A stretch of 64,000 nt of DNA, from assembly GCF_001742305.1 (NCBI RefSeq), contig NZ_MJAT01000036.1:1-64000 (forward strand). The letters run 5' to 3'. The DNA comes from Desulfuribacillus stibiiarsenatis (lineage in GTDB: Bacteria; Bacillota; Bacilli; Desulfuribacillales; Desulfuribacillaceae). Position numbers and translations under genes: made by a program. This document shows positions 55,248-64,000 of the stretch, one piece after another; position 1 is the first letter of the stretch, and each line of letters begins with the position of its first letter. The notes below the pieces were generated by a model. That model worked only from the letters and a program-made list of their open reading frames with translations. It was not told where the DNA came from and ran no database searches.

Positions 55248-56873
55248 TCAAAATCGACCAGATCGAAATATTGCAGTGATTAACCATAGGAACAAGATAG
55301 CTGCAACAACAAATCCAATTTCAATAGCTGGTAATTCCCACAATAAAGTTTGTCGTCTTCCGCCGATTGAAGAGCCGATGATGAGCCCAACCATGATGAT
55401 ACTAAAAGACAACATAATGATTGAGAAGCTAAGACGATTACTAATTCGATCTAATTTGCGAAGAAAGACATCTAGTTTAGGAATTGTAATCTGAAGGTTT
55501 ATCTTACCATCTTTCGCTTTTTGTAAAATATCTCTCGTTAATAGAGGTATTTCTAAGATGACTTGACCATACTCTAATGATTGATCCACTACTTTGGTTA
55601 TGATTTTGTCAGGACAATATTTCTTCATGAAGTATTTCTTACCGATTGGTTCCGCGATCTGGACTATATTTATGTTAGGTGCAATTGTTTCAACCAACCC
55701 CTCTAAGGTTATAAGAGCTTTCGCTAATAAAAGAAATTCCGATGGCATAACGACTCCATGTCTTTTGGAAATGGTAAACAAATCACGGATTGATTCAGAA
55801 AGTGAAATCTCACTAAAAGGGATTTCATAATATTTATCTCGCAAAGCATCTACATCTTGATAAAAACGTTTCAAATCAATAGAATCTGGTAAAACTCCGA
55901 TGTTTTGGATTGCTTTTACAATTGTTTTTGTATTTCTACGCATTAATCCAATCATTACATTAATTAACTCCTGTTGAAGTTTCTCAGAAATCCTCCCAAC
56001 CATACCAAAATCAATCAAACCGATTGTTTGATTATCTATTAAGATTAAATTACCAGGATGTGGATCAGCATGAAAAAATCCATCAAATAAAATCATGTGA
56101 AAAATCACTTCAATAATTTCTTTAGCAATATCTTCGCCATTAGTTGTCTCCGATATCTTACTCCCGTTAAGTAAGTCCATAACCAGAACTCGTTTTGACG
56201 TATATTCCCAATGAATACTAGGTATCATAATTGAAAAACCTTTATTTTGAAGGTTTTCCTTTGCTTTTTCTGTATTTCTTGCTTCTTGTAAATAATTTAA
56301 TTCATTTCGTAAGGAATTGGAGAATTCGTTGACTAAATCGGTAAAATGATAAAATTTCCCCCAGTCTGTTCTCCTTTCAGAGAGTAAAGCTAAGTCACTC
56401 AATATCTCTAAATCTACATCAATAATTTCCGTAATATTAGGGCGTTGAATCTTTACAGCAACCCATTGTCCAGAATGTAGTCGAGCCCGATGGACTTGTC
56501 CAATAGAGGCACTAGCCATAGGGAATTCTTCGAAAGAATGGAATATTTTCGATAGGTCCATGGAGAATTCTGTATTTATCACATGCTCTACTTGTTGATA
56601 GCAGATTGGAGAAACATGGTCTTGTAAATTTTCTAATTCATTAATGATATCTAAAGGTATAATATCTTGCCGTGTGCTTGCTATTTGACCTAGTTTAATA
56701 AATGTCGGTCCCAATTCCTCGCATACGAGACGTATTCTTTCGCCACGAGATTTCGTGATTATATTTACGTTATCCATTTTACTTTGATCTAAGAAGTATC
56801 CGAAGCCATGCTTAATTAGCGTATTGACAATCTCTCGATAACGAAGGATATGACGATAATGTTTTCTAAATAT
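55248..56873 (-). CDS. ABC1/UbiB/AarF-family atypical kinase, no canonical start codon
   Basis: From ATG 56777 the ORF gives 509 aa, but 32 conserved-looking residues continue upstream in frame (FRKHYRHILRYREIVNTLIK then HGFGYFLDQSK), as at the start of this family. GGAGGT at 56881-56886 is seven bases from ATA 56871-56873, preceded by ATT 56874-56876. No ATG, GTG or TTG is available there. The kinase-like core is intact: LGPTFIKLGQIASTRQDIIP (the KxGQ motif), PMASASIGQVHRARL (A-rich loop), VAVKIQRP, FFHADPHPGNLIL and GLIDFGMVG. Two C-terminal membrane helices follow. Family members support quinone or isoprenoid metabolism at the membrane. Expression may use a rare AUA or AUU start, or start weakly at 56777. 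Confidence 0.85.
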   Translation of the reverse strand: MFRKHYRHILRYREIVNTLIKHGFGYFLDQSKMDNVNIITKSRGERIRLVCEELGPTFIKLGQIASTRQDIIPLDIINELENLQDHVSPICYQQVEHVINTEFSMDLSKIFHSFEEFPMASASIGQVHRARLHSGQWVAVKIQRPNITEIIDVDLEILSDLALLSERRTDWGKFYHFTDLVNEFSNSLRNELNYLQEARNTEKAKENLQNKGFSIMIPSIHWEYTSKRVLVMDLLNGSKISETTNGEDIAKEIIEVIFHMILFDGFFHADPHPGNLILIDNQTIGLIDFGMVGRISEKLQQELINVMIGLMRRNTKTIVKAIQNIGVLPDSIDLKRFYQDVDALRDKYYEIPFSEISLSESIRDLFTISKRHGVVMPSEFLLLAKALITLEGLVETIAPNINIVQIAEPIGKKYFMKKYCPDKIITKVVDQSLEYGQVILEIPLLTRDILQKAKDGKINLQITIPKLDVFLRKLDRISNRLSFSIIMLSFSIIMVGLIIGSSIGGRRQTLLWELPAIEIGFVVAAILFLWLITAIFRSGRF

Positions 56874-57019
56874 AATTATTACCTCCGTTTCGCAAAAATT
56901 TAGAATTTCCTATAATTAGTTTTGATTCTTACTTATTATTTAACGAAATGGAGAAAAAATAACATAGAAGTACTTTCTAACGTATTGTTTTTGTAAATGA
57001 CAAAAAAGGTGGGTATATA

Positions 57020-58000
57020 ATGAAATACTCTATGCAAAAATGTTGTATCATCTTTATGGTCATACTAATGATTGTGCCGTTAGTTCCATTGAAAGCCTCA
57101 GGAATGGATTTAACTAATAATCAAGAAATTGAAGAATATCTACGCACTGTAGAAACTGTTACAGGAGTGCCGTGGCATATTCTAGCGGCTATTTATCAAT
57201 ATGAGAAAAATATTCGTAAAGTCCAAAAAGGTGAAATACCAATACAGGTTCATCAAAATATATGGGTTGGGATTGGGGCTATTAATGATTATAGTCATTT
57301 GCCTTTTATCAATTCTTTTTTTGGTGGAATTGGCAAGGATGGAGATGGAGATGGGAAAGCAGAAATGACCCAATTAGCTGATACGATTTATTCATTAGCT
57401 GTATGGATTTCTGAACATGGTGATACTGATGAACACTATATTAAGGCTTTACAAGCATTATATCCGTTAGAAAAATCGCTTGTTCGTATCCAACAATTTT
57501 CTGCAATATATAAACACAATGACACGATTAGTGTTGCAGGGAACAGTTTTCCTATCCCTCTTAACTATTCCTATAGTTATAGAAGCACTTGGGGAGCAGG
57601 AAGGTCTTTTGGAGGTAGAAGGAGCCATGAAGGGACGGATATCTTTGCTAGATCGTGGACACCTGTAAAAAGTACTTCTCATGGTATCGTCGAAATCAAA
57701 GGGTGGAATAAGTATGGCGGATGGCGCGTAGGGATTCGCGATTTAAATAACGTTTATCATTATTATGCCCATTTAGCAGGCTACTCTAAGGATCTAAAAG
57801 AAGGAGATATCATTAAGCCTGGGCAAGTAATTGGCTATGTTGGTAGCTCAGGATATGGAAAACAGGGTACGACAGGAAAATTCCCACCGCATCTTCATTA
57901 TGGAATGTATCGTGATACAGGAGGAAAATATGAATGGGCCTTCGACCCAACCCCTAGCTTACATAGGTGGGAAAAAAACGACAAGAAGGGAAGAAGATAG
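57020..58000 (+). CDS. secreted M23 (LytM-type) peptidase with transglycosylase-like N-terminal domain
   Basis: 326 aa. Signal peptide in residues 1-28 (CCIIFMVILMIVPLVPLKAS). Residues about 35-155 include TGVPWHILAAIYQYEKNI, reminiscent of lysozyme-like folds. The M23 zinc peptidase domain has HEGTDIFA near 204, HYYAHL near 253 and PPHLHYGMY near 290, so all ligands are present. Cleaves peptide cross-links in peptidoglycan. AAGGTGGG precedes ATG. The next gene starts one base after its stop, suggesting joint expression, possibly in sporulation. Confidence 0.85.
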   Translation: MKYSMQKCCIIFMVILMIVPLVPLKASGMDLTNNQEIEEYLRTVETVTGVPWHILAAIYQYEKNIRKVQKGEIPIQVHQNIWVGIGAINDYSHLPFINSFFGGIGKDGDGDGKAEMTQLADTIYSLAVWISEHGDTDEHYIKALQALYPLEKSLVRIQQFSAIYKHNDTISVAGNSFPIPLNYSYSYRSTWGAGRSFGGRRSHEGTDIFARSWTPVKSTSHGIVEIKGWNKYGGWRVGIRDLNNVYHYYAHLAGYSKDLKEGDIIKPGQVIGYVGSSGYGKQGTTGKFPPHLHYGMYRDTGGKYEWAFDPTPSLHRWEKNDKKGRR

Positions 58001-58741
58001 ATGGACAGAGATTTACAGCAACATTTTCAATCAAACTTAAGTCAAACACTTCAAGAATTACAATCTCAAGTAACGGAAAATGATGGCTATGGTCTAAAAG
58101 ATGCTTTGAATGATTCAATTGGCGAGTTAAGTAGTTATGATAATCATCCAGCAGATATAGCTTCTGAGGTATTTGAACGTGGTAAAGACCTAGCTATTAA
58201 GGAAGAAACTTTAAAAAGAATATCTCTTATTGAAAATGCATTGAAACGAATGGAACAAGGGTCATATGGAATATGCGAGAGGTGTAATCAAATGATATCT
58301 ACCGATAGGCTAGTTGCTGTTCCTGAAACTGGATTATGTTATCAGTGTCATGAACAAATGGATGCACACAATCGACCGAGTACTAGACCAATTGAAGAAG
58401 ATGTATTATATCCAGGGTTTGGCGCCCATGATTACGATAATAGTAACCATGAGACTGAGTTTGACAGTGAGGATAGCTGGCAAGCTGTAGCGGAATATGG
58501 AACATCTAATGACGCTACTATGTTAGGCGGAGAAACTAATTACAATGAAATGTATGAAGAAAGTCATGAAAACGAAAAACATTATCATATTGAGTATAAT
58601 TATGTTTATGTTGATCCAAATGAGGATGACTATACAGACGAAGATATAATGAATGCAACCAATGACTTGGATTTTACAGGTGTTAGCAACATTGAGCAGC
58701 AAGCATATCAAGAGTATTTGAGAAATCAACACGAACACTAA
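58001..58741 (+). CDS. ylyA: DksA/TraR-type zinc-finger protein YlyA
   Basis: 246 aa. N-terminal coiled-coil, then YGICERCNQMISTDRLVAVP and LCYQCHEQM with four cysteines of a C4 zinc finger, then a long acidic tail ending in GVSNIEQQAYQEY. Place between ileS and lspA is that of YlyA in B. subtilis, a regulator that affects SigG-dependent genes. YteA is the alternative paralogue. Confidence 0.85.
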   Translation: MDRDLQQHFQSNLSQTLQELQSQVTENDGYGLKDALNDSIGELSSYDNHPADIASEVFERGKDLAIKEETLKRISLIENALKRMEQGSYGICERCNQMISTDRLVAVPETGLCYQCHEQMDAHNRPSTRPIEEDVLYPGFGAHDYDNSNHETEFDSEDSWQAVAEYGTSNDATMLGGETNYNEMYEESHENEKHYHIEYNYVYVDPNEDDYTDEDIMNATNDLDFTGVSNIEQQAYQEYLRNQHEH

Positions 58742-58845
58742 AATTTGAAAATTTATCTCAATATGCTATCCTTATGTCAAATAGTTGATATATAATAAAC
58801 GGAGAGGGGAATTATTTGACTTTTATTTTTAGGAGGATTTACATT

Positions 58846-59337
58846 TTGCCATACTATATTATTGCAATCATTATTGTCATAATTGATCAATTATCAAAGT
58901 TAGCTGTCGTTAACTTTATGGACAACAAAGGTATTAACACTATACCTCTTTGGGAAGGAGTATTTCATCTGACTTCCCATCGGAATGCAGGTGCAGCGTT
59001 CGGAATATTACAAAACCAACGTTGGTTCTTTATCAGTGTAACTATTATTGTAATAGCAACAGTAATTTATATTATTTATAAATATGAAGGCCATAGCGAT
59101 AAGAAGCTTATGCTTTATGGGATCGCACTACTCCTAGGTGGAGCTATAGGTAATTTGATTGACCGAATTTTTATAGGTCAAGTCATTGATTTTTTTGATT
59201 TTCGTTTAATTAATTTTGCAATTTTCAATATTGCAGACTCTGCTATAGTGATAGGTGTTGGGTTGTTATTTTTAGATACATGGCTTACATATCAGGAAGA
59301 CAAGAAGAAGGAGAACATCAATGAATCCAGAAGTTAA
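58846..59337 (+). CDS. lspA: lipoprotein signal peptidase II
   Basis: 163 aa from TTG 58846, nine bases after AGGAGG; TTG 58816 after GGAGAGGGG is an alternative giving ten more residues. Four membrane helices; IIDQLSKLAVVNFM, TSHRNAGAAFGIL, GGAIGNLIDRI and FAIFNIADSAIVIG contain the two catalytic aspartates. Cleaves prolipoprotein signal peptides. Overlaps rluD by 17 bp. Confidence 0.93.
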   Translation: MPYYIIAIIIVIIDQLSKLAVVNFMDNKGINTIPLWEGVFHLTSHRNAGAAFGILQNQRWFFISVTIIVIATVIYIIYKYEGHSDKKLMLYGIALLLGGAIGNLIDRIFIGQVIDFFDFRLINFAIFNIADSAIVIGVGLLFLDTWLTYQEDKKKENINESRS

Positions 59338-60283
59338 TTTATCAAACGACTTAGAAGGAATATTAGAAGATGAAATCAGCAATATAGAGCAGTTTGTTGC
59401 GGAGGAAGACGATACTGGGGAAAGAATTGATAAATGGTTACATACTAAAAACGATTCCCTTTCTAGGTCGCAGATTCAAAGTCTTATTATAGATGGTCAT
59501 ATATTAGTGAATGATTCGCCAATTAAATCAAACTATAAAATTAAAAATCATGATGTCATTACGATTGAATATCCAGAATTACAAGAGGTCACGATTGGAC
59601 CAGAAGATATTCCACTCAATATTGTCTTTGAAGATCAGGATGTTATAGTAGTGAATAAATCTAGGGGGATGGTTGTTCATCCTGCACAAGGGCATTACCA
59701 TGGAACATTAGTGAATGCCTTATTATTCCATTGTAAAGACCTATCGGGTATTAATGGAGAGCTAAGACCAGGTATTGTACACCGTATTGATAAAGACACT
59801 ACTGGCCTTTTAGTGGTAGCTAAGAATGATATGGCTCATCGAAGTCTGTCAGAACAATTTAAACAGCATTCCATTATTCGCAAGTATGTTGCTCTAGTGC
59901 ATGGATTAATACCAAACAAAGAGGGTACTATAGATGCACCAATAGCTCGCCATAAGACACTGAGGAAGAACATGGCAGTCGATGTTACGAATGGAAAACA
60001 TGCGGTTACGCATTTTAAAGTACTTGAATACATTCAAGATTTTACTCTTGTAGAGCTTTCTTTAGAAACTGGCAGAACTCATCAAATCAGAGTTCACATG
60101 GCATATATCGGTTATCCAGTAGCGGGGGACCCTGTATATGGATTTAGAAAAAGTGTGAAACTTCGTGGACAAGCCTTACATGCAAAGATATTAGGGTTTA
60201 TACATCCACGTACTGGAGAGACCATAACTTTTACCAGCGAGCTTCCAGATGATTTTCAAGAAGTCTTAAACTTGTTGAAATAA
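59321..60283 (+). CDS. rluD: RluD-family 23S rRNA pseudouridine synthase (YlyB)
   Basis: 320 aa. N-terminal S4 domain (ERIDKWLHTKNDSLSRSQIQ), then VNKSRGMVVHPAQGHYHGTL, the catalytic Asp in HRIDKDTTGLLVVAKND near residue 155, and LETGRTHQIRVHMAYIGYPV. Modifies uridines in 23S rRNA helix 69 in the E. coli homologue; exact sites here are inferred. Confidence 0.93.
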   Translation: MNPEVNLSNDLEGILEDEISNIEQFVAEEDDTGERIDKWLHTKNDSLSRSQIQSLIIDGHILVNDSPIKSNYKIKNHDVITIEYPELQEVTIGPEDIPLNIVFEDQDVIVVNKSRGMVVHPAQGHYHGTLVNALLFHCKDLSGINGELRPGIVHRIDKDTTGLLVVAKNDMAHRSLSEQFKQHSIIRKYVALVHGLIPNKEGTIDAPIARHKTLRKNMAVDVTNGKHAVTHFKVLEYIQDFTLVELSLETGRTHQIRVHMAYIGYPVAGDPVYGFRKSVKLRGQALHAKILGFIHPRTGETITFTSELPDDFQEVLNLLK

Positions 60284-60307
60284 TCGTTTTTTTTGTCGAA
60301 ACATGCA

Positions 60308-60336
60308 TTGACATTTATCATCACACATATTATTAT
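60308..60336 (+). promoter_or_regulatory. SigA promoter of the pyr operon
   Basis: TTGACA at 60308-60313, 17-bp spacer, TATTAT at 60331-60336. Confidence 0.75.
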
Positions 60337-60354
60337 TGTTTTAATGTGAAAATA

Positions 60355-60517
60355 TCCTTTAAGGACAGTCCAGTGAGGCTGACAAGGAGTTATAGTTTAG
60401 TACCGACAAGTATAGCTTTATATGTAAAGCAATATTTGCATGCGGTTCATGTATTTTTGCCGCGGTATATAGATGATATGATCTCCTTCAGTCTAATTAG
60501 ACAGTTGGAGATTTTTG
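60355..60517 (+). promoter_or_regulatory. PyrR-dependent attenuator in the pyr leader
   Basis: The PyrR-binding hairpin spans about 60355-60388: TCCTT pairs with AAGGA around AGTCCAGTGAGGCTGAC, which is the conserved PyrR recognition loop. A terminator with palindromic GTCTAATTAGAC at 60491-60502 inside ATCTCC/GGAGAT and followed by T5 ends at about 60517. UMP-bound PyrR would stabilise the first hairpin and permit termination before pyrR. Confidence 0.85.
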
Positions 60518-60535
60518 CATATATGGAAGTTCTAG

Positions 60536-61096
<561 letters not shown>

Positions 61097-61127
61097 TTAT
61101 TTACATAACTATTAGGGGGAAAATGAA

Positions 61128-62462
61128 ATGAGTCAAAGAACTATCGACGTACATGAAAAGTTACCATTATCTCAGACTTTACCATTAAGCTTCCAGCATT
61201 TATTCGCAATGTTTGGAGCGACTGTATTGGTTCCTTTTCTAACAGGACTAAACCCAGCAGTAGCTTTATTAACTAGCGGTATTGGTACGCTGATTTTTAT
61301 CTTTATTACAAAAGGACAAGTTCCAGCATATTTAGGGTCTTCCTTTGCTTACATTGCTCCAATTATCGCAGTATCAGCAGCTAGTGGTCCTGGTGAAGCA
61401 TTATTCGGATCTATGATTGTCGGTGTTGTATACGCAATATGCTCTCTTATCATTTATAAATTTGGTGTAAATTGGTTAAAGAAATTATTACCACCTGTAG
61501 TTGTTGGATCTGTAATTATCGTGATTGGTCTTGGTCTTGCATCTGTTGCTGTAGATATGGCAACCACTACTTATACGAATGTAGACCGTCCAGCAACAAT
61601 TGAAGAATTTAATAGCTTGCCTGGCAGTGTTCAAGGCATCTCTGAGGACTCCGTTACATTAAAAGTTTACAGTGGTACAAGTGTACTCGTTGCATTTGTA
61701 TCTTTAGCAGTTGCTATTATTGCGAGCAATTTCTTTAGAGGATTTTTTGCAATCGTACCTATTCTATTCGGAATAATAAGTGGATATCTAGTTTCCATAC
61801 CATTAGGCTTGGTGAATTTTCAGAAAGTGTCGGAAGCAGCTTGGTTTGCAATTCCAGAATTTACAACACCAGTTCCTAATATGTTAGCACTATGGGTGAT
61901 TGTACCAGTTGCACTTGTTACTATTACAGAACATCTAGGTGATGTATTCGTAATGAGTAAAATCGTTGATAAAGATCTTATGAAAAAACCTGGCCTTCAT
62001 CGCACTTTATTAGGTGATGGTACTGCTACATTATTTGCTTCACTAGTTGGGGGACCTCCAAATACAACATACGGAGAAAATATTGGTGTATTAGCAATTA
62101 CTCGTGTATACAGTGTGTACGTAGTGGGTGGCGCAGCAGTCATGGCTACTATTATGGCATTTATCGGTAAAATTGCTGCATTGATTAGCACAATTCCTGT
62201 ACCTGTTATGGGTGGTGTGAGTATATTATTATTCGGTATTATCGCATCTTCAGGACTTAGAATGCTAGTAGACAGCGGTATTCAATATAAAAATAAGAGA
62301 AATCTTGTAATCTCAAGCGTAATTTTAATTTTAGGAGTAGGAAATGCCGTTCTTGACTTTGGACAATTACAGTTACATGGTATGGCTTTAGCTACATTAG
62401 CTGGGGTACTATTAAATGCGGTACTACCTAAAGAACAAGAATCATTAGAAGAATCAATGTAG
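61128..62462 (+). CDS. pyrP: uracil:proton symporter (NCS2 family)
   Basis: 444 aa, about 14 helices. LPLSFQHLFAMFGATVLVPF near residue 16, SFAYIAPII, TEHLGDVFVMSKIVDKDLMK and GGPPNTTYGENIGVLAITRV are typical of UraA/PyrP. Imports uracil. Starts 31 bp after pyrR with GGGGGAAA before ATG. That gap is too short for a second attenuator. Followed by a strong terminator. Confidence 0.94.
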   Translation: MSQRTIDVHEKLPLSQTLPLSFQHLFAMFGATVLVPFLTGLNPAVALLTSGIGTLIFIFITKGQVPAYLGSSFAYIAPIIAVSAASGPGEALFGSMIVGVVYAICSLIIYKFGVNWLKKLLPPVVVGSVIIVIGLGLASVAVDMATTTYTNVDRPATIEEFNSLPGSVQGISEDSVTLKVYSGTSVLVAFVSLAVAIIASNFFRGFFAIVPILFGIISGYLVSIPLGLVNFQKVSEAAWFAIPEFTTPVPNMLALWVIVPVALVTITEHLGDVFVMSKIVDKDLMKKPGLHRTLLGDGTATLFASLVGGPPNTTYGENIGVLAITRVYSVYVVGGAAVMATIMAFIGKIAALISTIPVPVMGGVSILLFGIIASSGLRMLVDSGIQYKNKRNLVISSVILILGVGNAVLDFGQLQLHGMALATLAGVLLNAVLPKEQESLEESM

Positions 62463-62469
62463 AATAATT

Positions 62470-62514
62470 AAAAAGCTTCTTATCGGAAAGGTTATAAGAT
62501 AAGAAGCTTTTTTT
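62470..62514 (+). terminator. terminator between pyrP and pyrC
   Basis: AAAAGCTTCTTATC pairs with GATAAGAAGCTTTT, followed by T. No PyrR recognition loop is seen before it, so it looks constitutive, which would split pyrRP from pyrC-carA or allow partial read-through. Confidence 0.88.
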
Positions 62515-62578
62515 ACAAATCGAAATTGGAAAAAATTAGGACGTGTTTGATTCGACAAGGATAGAGGTGGTAAAACCA

Positions 62579-63880
62579 ATGATTTTATTTAAAAATGTCA
62601 AATTATTTGACGGTCATTCCCTAATTGGAGAAAGAGATGTTTTAATTAAGAATAATAAGATTCAGTTAATTCAAAACGATATTGATGAACAATCTATCCC
62701 AATGGATATATTGCATGAATTAAAAATAATTAATGGCAATGGAAAATTGTTGGCCCCTGGTTTTATAGACGTACATGTACATTTAAGAGAACCAGGCTTT
62801 GAATATAAAGAAACAATAGAAACTGGTTCATTGGCTGCGGCAAAGGGTGGTTTTACAACAATATGTTGTATGCCTAATACAAATCCTGTAATAGATTCAA
62901 TAGAAACAGTGCAATCCATCAAAGCTAAAGCAGCAATCAATAATGGTGTTTCTGTGAATTGTATTGCAGCCATTACTGTATCAGAACGTGGTGAAGACTT
63001 AACAGATTTCGTAGCGCTAAGAGAAGCAGGAATTATTGCACTTTCTGATGATGGGCGTGGCGTTCAAGACGCTAAAGTAATGCAAGATGCTTTTATGCAA
63101 GCAGCTGAGTTAAAGATTCCAGTGATTATCCATGCCGAAGATGAACCATTAGCCAAAGGCGGGCATATGCATGCCGGTGAAAAAGCTGAAGAGTTAGGAA
63201 TTAAGGGCATACCATCTACATCTGAATCAGTTATGGTAGCACGTGATATTCTTCTAGCAGAAGCAGCTAACGCACATGTGCATTTTGCACATCTTAGTGC
63301 AAAAGAATCTGTGCGTTGGATTGAACACGCAAAAAAAATGGGAATCAATGTTACATGTGAAGTGACTCCGCAGCATCTGGTCATGAATGATCAAGACATA
63401 TTAGAAGACCATGGTAATTTCAAAGTGAATCCTCCAATACGTGCTAGGGAAGATCAAAATCAGTTAATTTCCGCATTTCAATCTGGAATTATTGATATCA
63501 TTGCAACCGATCATGCACCACATTCTGAAGAAGAGAAGAGCAGAGGAATTAAAGGATCACCGTTTGGAATGGTTGGTTTAGAAACTGCCTTTGCCGTATT
63601 ATATAGCAAATTGGTACTGCAACATAAAGTGTCGTTAGAAAGACTGTTACAAGCTATGACAAGTCGTCCAGCTGAAATTTTTGGATTTAAGAATGGAATC
63701 ATTGAACCCAATGGTGAAGCAAATCTTGTACTGGTTGATTTAGATAAAAGAAAACTGGTAGATGCAAACAATTTTGCATCGAAAGGGAAGAATTCACCAT
63801 TTATAGGTTGGGAATTGCAAGGATGGCCTATTATGACAATAGTATCTGGAGAAATAATACATGAAGATAAAGAGGTGTAA
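62579..63880 (+). CDS. pyrC: dihydroorotase
   Basis: 433 aa from ATG 62579, after AGAGGTGG; TTG 62543 lacks a site. PGFIDVHVHLREPGFEYKET near residue 55 holds the metal-binding HxH; GGFTTICCMPNTNPV, VIIHAEDEPLA, VHFAHLSAKESV, TCEVTPQHL and IIATDHAPHSEEEK complete the metal and substrate sites. Cyclises carbamoyl-aspartate. In B. subtilis pyrB stands just before pyrC; here it does not. Confidence 0.95.
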   Translation: MILFKNVKLFDGHSLIGERDVLIKNNKIQLIQNDIDEQSIPMDILHELKIINGNGKLLAPGFIDVHVHLREPGFEYKETIETGSLAAAKGGFTTICCMPNTNPVIDSIETVQSIKAKAAINNGVSVNCIAAITVSERGEDLTDFVALREAGIIALSDDGRGVQDAKVMQDAFMQAAELKIPVIIHAEDEPLAKGGHMHAGEKAEELGIKGIPSTSESVMVARDILLAEAANAHVHFAHLSAKESVRWIEHAKKMGINVTCEVTPQHLVMNDQDILEDHGNFKVNPPIRAREDQNQLISAFQSGIIDIIATDHAPHSEEEKSRGIKGSPFGMVGLETAFAVLYSKLVLQHKVSLERLLQAMTSRPAEIFGFKNGIIEPNGEANLVLVDLDKRKLVDANNFASKGKNSPFIGWELQGWPIMTIVSGEIIHEDKEV

Positions 63881-63885
63881 TCAAA

Positions 63886-64000
63886 ATGACTCATTCATCA
63901 ACAATCAGCAATAAAGCTAAAGAATATTTGCATAAACTGAAACAGCAGAAAAATGCGATGTTAGTACTTGAAGATGGTAATGTCTTATACGGTTGCGCAT
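63886..64000 (+). CDS. carA: carbamoyl-phosphate synthase small subunit, N-terminal part
   Basis: Starts at ATG 63886, five bases after the pyrC stop, with AGAGGTG before it, and runs off the window after 38 codons. MLVLEDGNVLYGCA near residue 25 matches the CarA start (LVLEDGTVFEG). About 23 residues precede that block, a short extension compared with most CarA. Order pyrC-carA is that of B. subtilis pyrC-pyrAA. Confidence 0.85.
   Translation, partial: MTHSSTISNKAKEYLHKLKQQKNAMLVLEDGNVLYGCA

Noticed and set aside
62470-62514. Terminator between pyrP and pyrC as a PyrR attenuator
   Set aside because: No PyrR recognition loop (CCAGnGAGGCU type) precedes it.

Overview
The window is a low-GC Firmicutes chromosome segment of Bacillales type. 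It carries an endospore-former's division and cell-wall (dcw) cluster with spoVD, spoIIGA, sigE and sigG, the forespore regulators rsfA and ylyA, bacillithiol synthesis (bshC) and a meso-DAP type murE. An AhbC/AhbD (NirJ-like) radical-SAM pair suggests siroheme-dependent heme synthesis. A TGA codon exactly at the catalytic cysteine of an ArsC/YusI-family gene suggests selenocysteine use. Together these point to an anaerobic or facultatively anaerobic Bacillales, of the Desulfuribacillus kind. That placement is inference; I cannot search for it.

Region 1-10.3 kb is accessory. It holds the tail of an IS66-type transposase, an AddB-like/AddA-like nuclease-helicase pair, an unrecognised PD-(D/E)XK-like protein, a small orphan gene with an in-frame stop after its best ribosome-binding site, a wHTH regulator flanked by repeated palindromes, a fragment of an MBL-fold RNase, another orphan gene and a RelBE-type toxin-antitoxin pair. 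Region 10.3-26.5 kb is a mosaic of metabolic and envelope genes: panE, a metallophosphoesterase, tpx, a methyltransferase, the candidate selenoprotein, a MATE pump, a voltage-sensor-like membrane protein, a lytic transglycosylase, moeA, rsfA, ahbC-ahbD, bshC and ahcY.

Region 26.6-45.1 kb is the dcw cluster: mraZ-rsmH-ftsL-pbpB-spoVD-murE-murF-mraY-murD-ftsW/spoVE-murG, a terminator, murA, a terminator, then divIB-ftsA-ftsZ. Three AAAGTGGT repeats at 10-bp spacing sit in front of mraZ. A SigH-like promoter precedes ftsA. Region 45.2-52.1 kb is the sporulation sigma locus (spoIIGA-sigE, sigG) followed by ylmC-pgeF-yggS-sepF-ylmG-ylmH-divIVA. The spoIIGA promoter keeps a 22-bp spacer like B. subtilis spoIIG. 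Region 52.0-55.2 kb is ileS behind an isoleucine T-box. Region 55.2-64 kb holds a UbiB-like kinase with no canonical start codon, an M23 peptidase, ylyA, lspA, rluD, and the pyr operon pyrR-pyrP-pyrC-carA behind one PyrR attenuator, with no pyrB.

The strongest new observation is the TGA-containing ArsC-family gene at 14692-15051, with a SECIS-like hairpin just after the TGA. Next are the stand-alone voltage-sensor-like protein with lysine at every third residue for 14 repeats, the repeated palindromes of the accessory island, and the UbiB-like gene whose ribosome-binding site points at an AUA or AUU codon. No tRNA, rRNA or CRISPR array was seen.
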